The notes under the pieces are model-generated. The model did no database searches. It was not told the DNA's origin and saw only the letters and a list, made by a program, of their open reading frames with translations. The position numbers and the translations under genes are program-made. Source: an uncultured Arthrobacter sp. (GTDB lineage Bacteria > Actinomycetota > Actinomycetes > Actinomycetales > Micrococcaceae). Taken from it: a stretch of DNA of 64,000 nt. The stretch spans positions 62,001-126,000 of the forward strand of contig NZ_CANLSZ010000001.1 of assembly GCF_947493765.1 (NCBI RefSeq), read 5' to 3'. Below, piece after piece: positions 63,852-64,000 of this stretch. Numbering within the stretch: position 1 is the stretch's first letter; each line of letters opens with the position of its first letter.

Positions 63852-64000
63852 ATGGCTAGCAACGAAGAAATCCTGGCCGGTCTGGCAGAGATCGTCAACG
63901 AGGAGACCGGCCTCGCCCCCGAGTCCGTCGAGATGGACAAGTCCTTCACCGACGATCTCGACATCGACTCCATCTCGATGATGACCATCGTCGTCAACGC
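63852..64000 (+). CDS. acpP: Acyl carrier protein (partial at window end)
   Basis: The first 49 codons of a gene running off the window. The phosphopantetheine attachment serine is Ser40 in DLDIDSISMM, in place of the common DSLS. The start has a strong AGGAG 8 nt upstream. About 80 residues are expected in full. The gene order fabD-fabH-acpP suggests fabF follows outside the window. Confidence 0.95.
   Translation, partial: MASNEEILAGLAEIVNEETGLAPESVEMDKSFTDDLDIDSISMMTIVVN

Overview
The window is a single stretch of high-GC chromosome from an actinomycete. The best fit is Arthrobacter or a close relative in the Micrococcaceae (inference from gene content). Clues are a homodimeric pyruvate dehydrogenase E1 next to a PucR-type regulator and fabD-fabH-acpP, a tig-clpP-clpP-clpX cluster, an Rv2466c-type mycothiol-linked oxidoreductase, a MptB-type mannosyltransferase, DUF3052/DUF4233/DUF3224 proteins, a translational isoleucine T-box, and many genes whose start codon lies 6 nt after a -10 hexamer (leaderless pattern). 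No insertion sequence, prophage, integrase or CRISPR array was seen; it reads as vertically inherited core genome. Comparisons with Mycobacterium tuberculosis and other species are from memory, not from a search.

Layout. 1-2168: end of a glycine betaine/proline-type ABC transporter operon (ATPase tail, permease, lipoprotein). 2271-3227: aldo/keto reductase. 3281-8934 (minus): ileS-folC-DUF4233-ndk, headed by a T-box leader. 9341-10699: cytochrome P450 broken by one in-frame TAG. 10773-16853: SDR oxidoreductase, SulP transporter, VTT membrane protein, CDP-alcohol phosphatidyltransferase, methyltransferase, DUF2254 protein. 16920-19550: valS. 19597-21937: DsbA-like protein and a long GAPDH. 22143-28523 (minus): rpiB, Nei-type glycosylase, tRNA-Pro, tig, clpP1, clpP2, clpX. 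28719-33038: pepN, OsmC protein, small MscS protein, truncated globin. 33084-38589: hypothetical plus thioesterase pair, tesB, ettA, ssb paralogue, tRNA-Arg, DUF3224. 38672-43124: MptB-like protein, oligoribonuclease, tRNA-His, acyl-CoA dehydrogenase, def. 43140-45173: MFS exporter and RNase P RNA. 45249-48805: yaaA, then an RNase H/zinc-ribbon-like/Nif3 operon. 48911-51113: msrA, cysK, cysE. 51229-54272: gnd, rlmN, tRNA-Val. 54389-57112: repeat-rich exported protein, sirtuin, AhpE-type peroxiredoxin, DUF3052. 57470-64000: aceE, fasR-like regulator, fabD, fabH, start of acpP.

How the parts work together. aceE makes acetyl-CoA, and fabD/fabH/acpP begin its conversion to fatty acids under the adjacent PucR-type regulator. 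cysE and cysK form the two-step cysteine pathway, which would also feed mycothiol. tig, the two clpP genes and clpX form a folding and proteolysis module with a ClgR-like site upstream of clpP. msrA, yaaA, the OsmC protein and the peroxiredoxin deal with oxidative damage.

The most unusual items are an RNase HI fused to a VOC/glyoxalase domain beside a 'zinc ribbon' protein that has lost its first cysteine pair, the amber-interrupted P450, an exported protein with three 87-bp repeats, an Rv2466c-family enzyme with a CPFA active site, and low-complexity repeats in trigger factor and SSB. I found no clear, wholly new multi-gene system.
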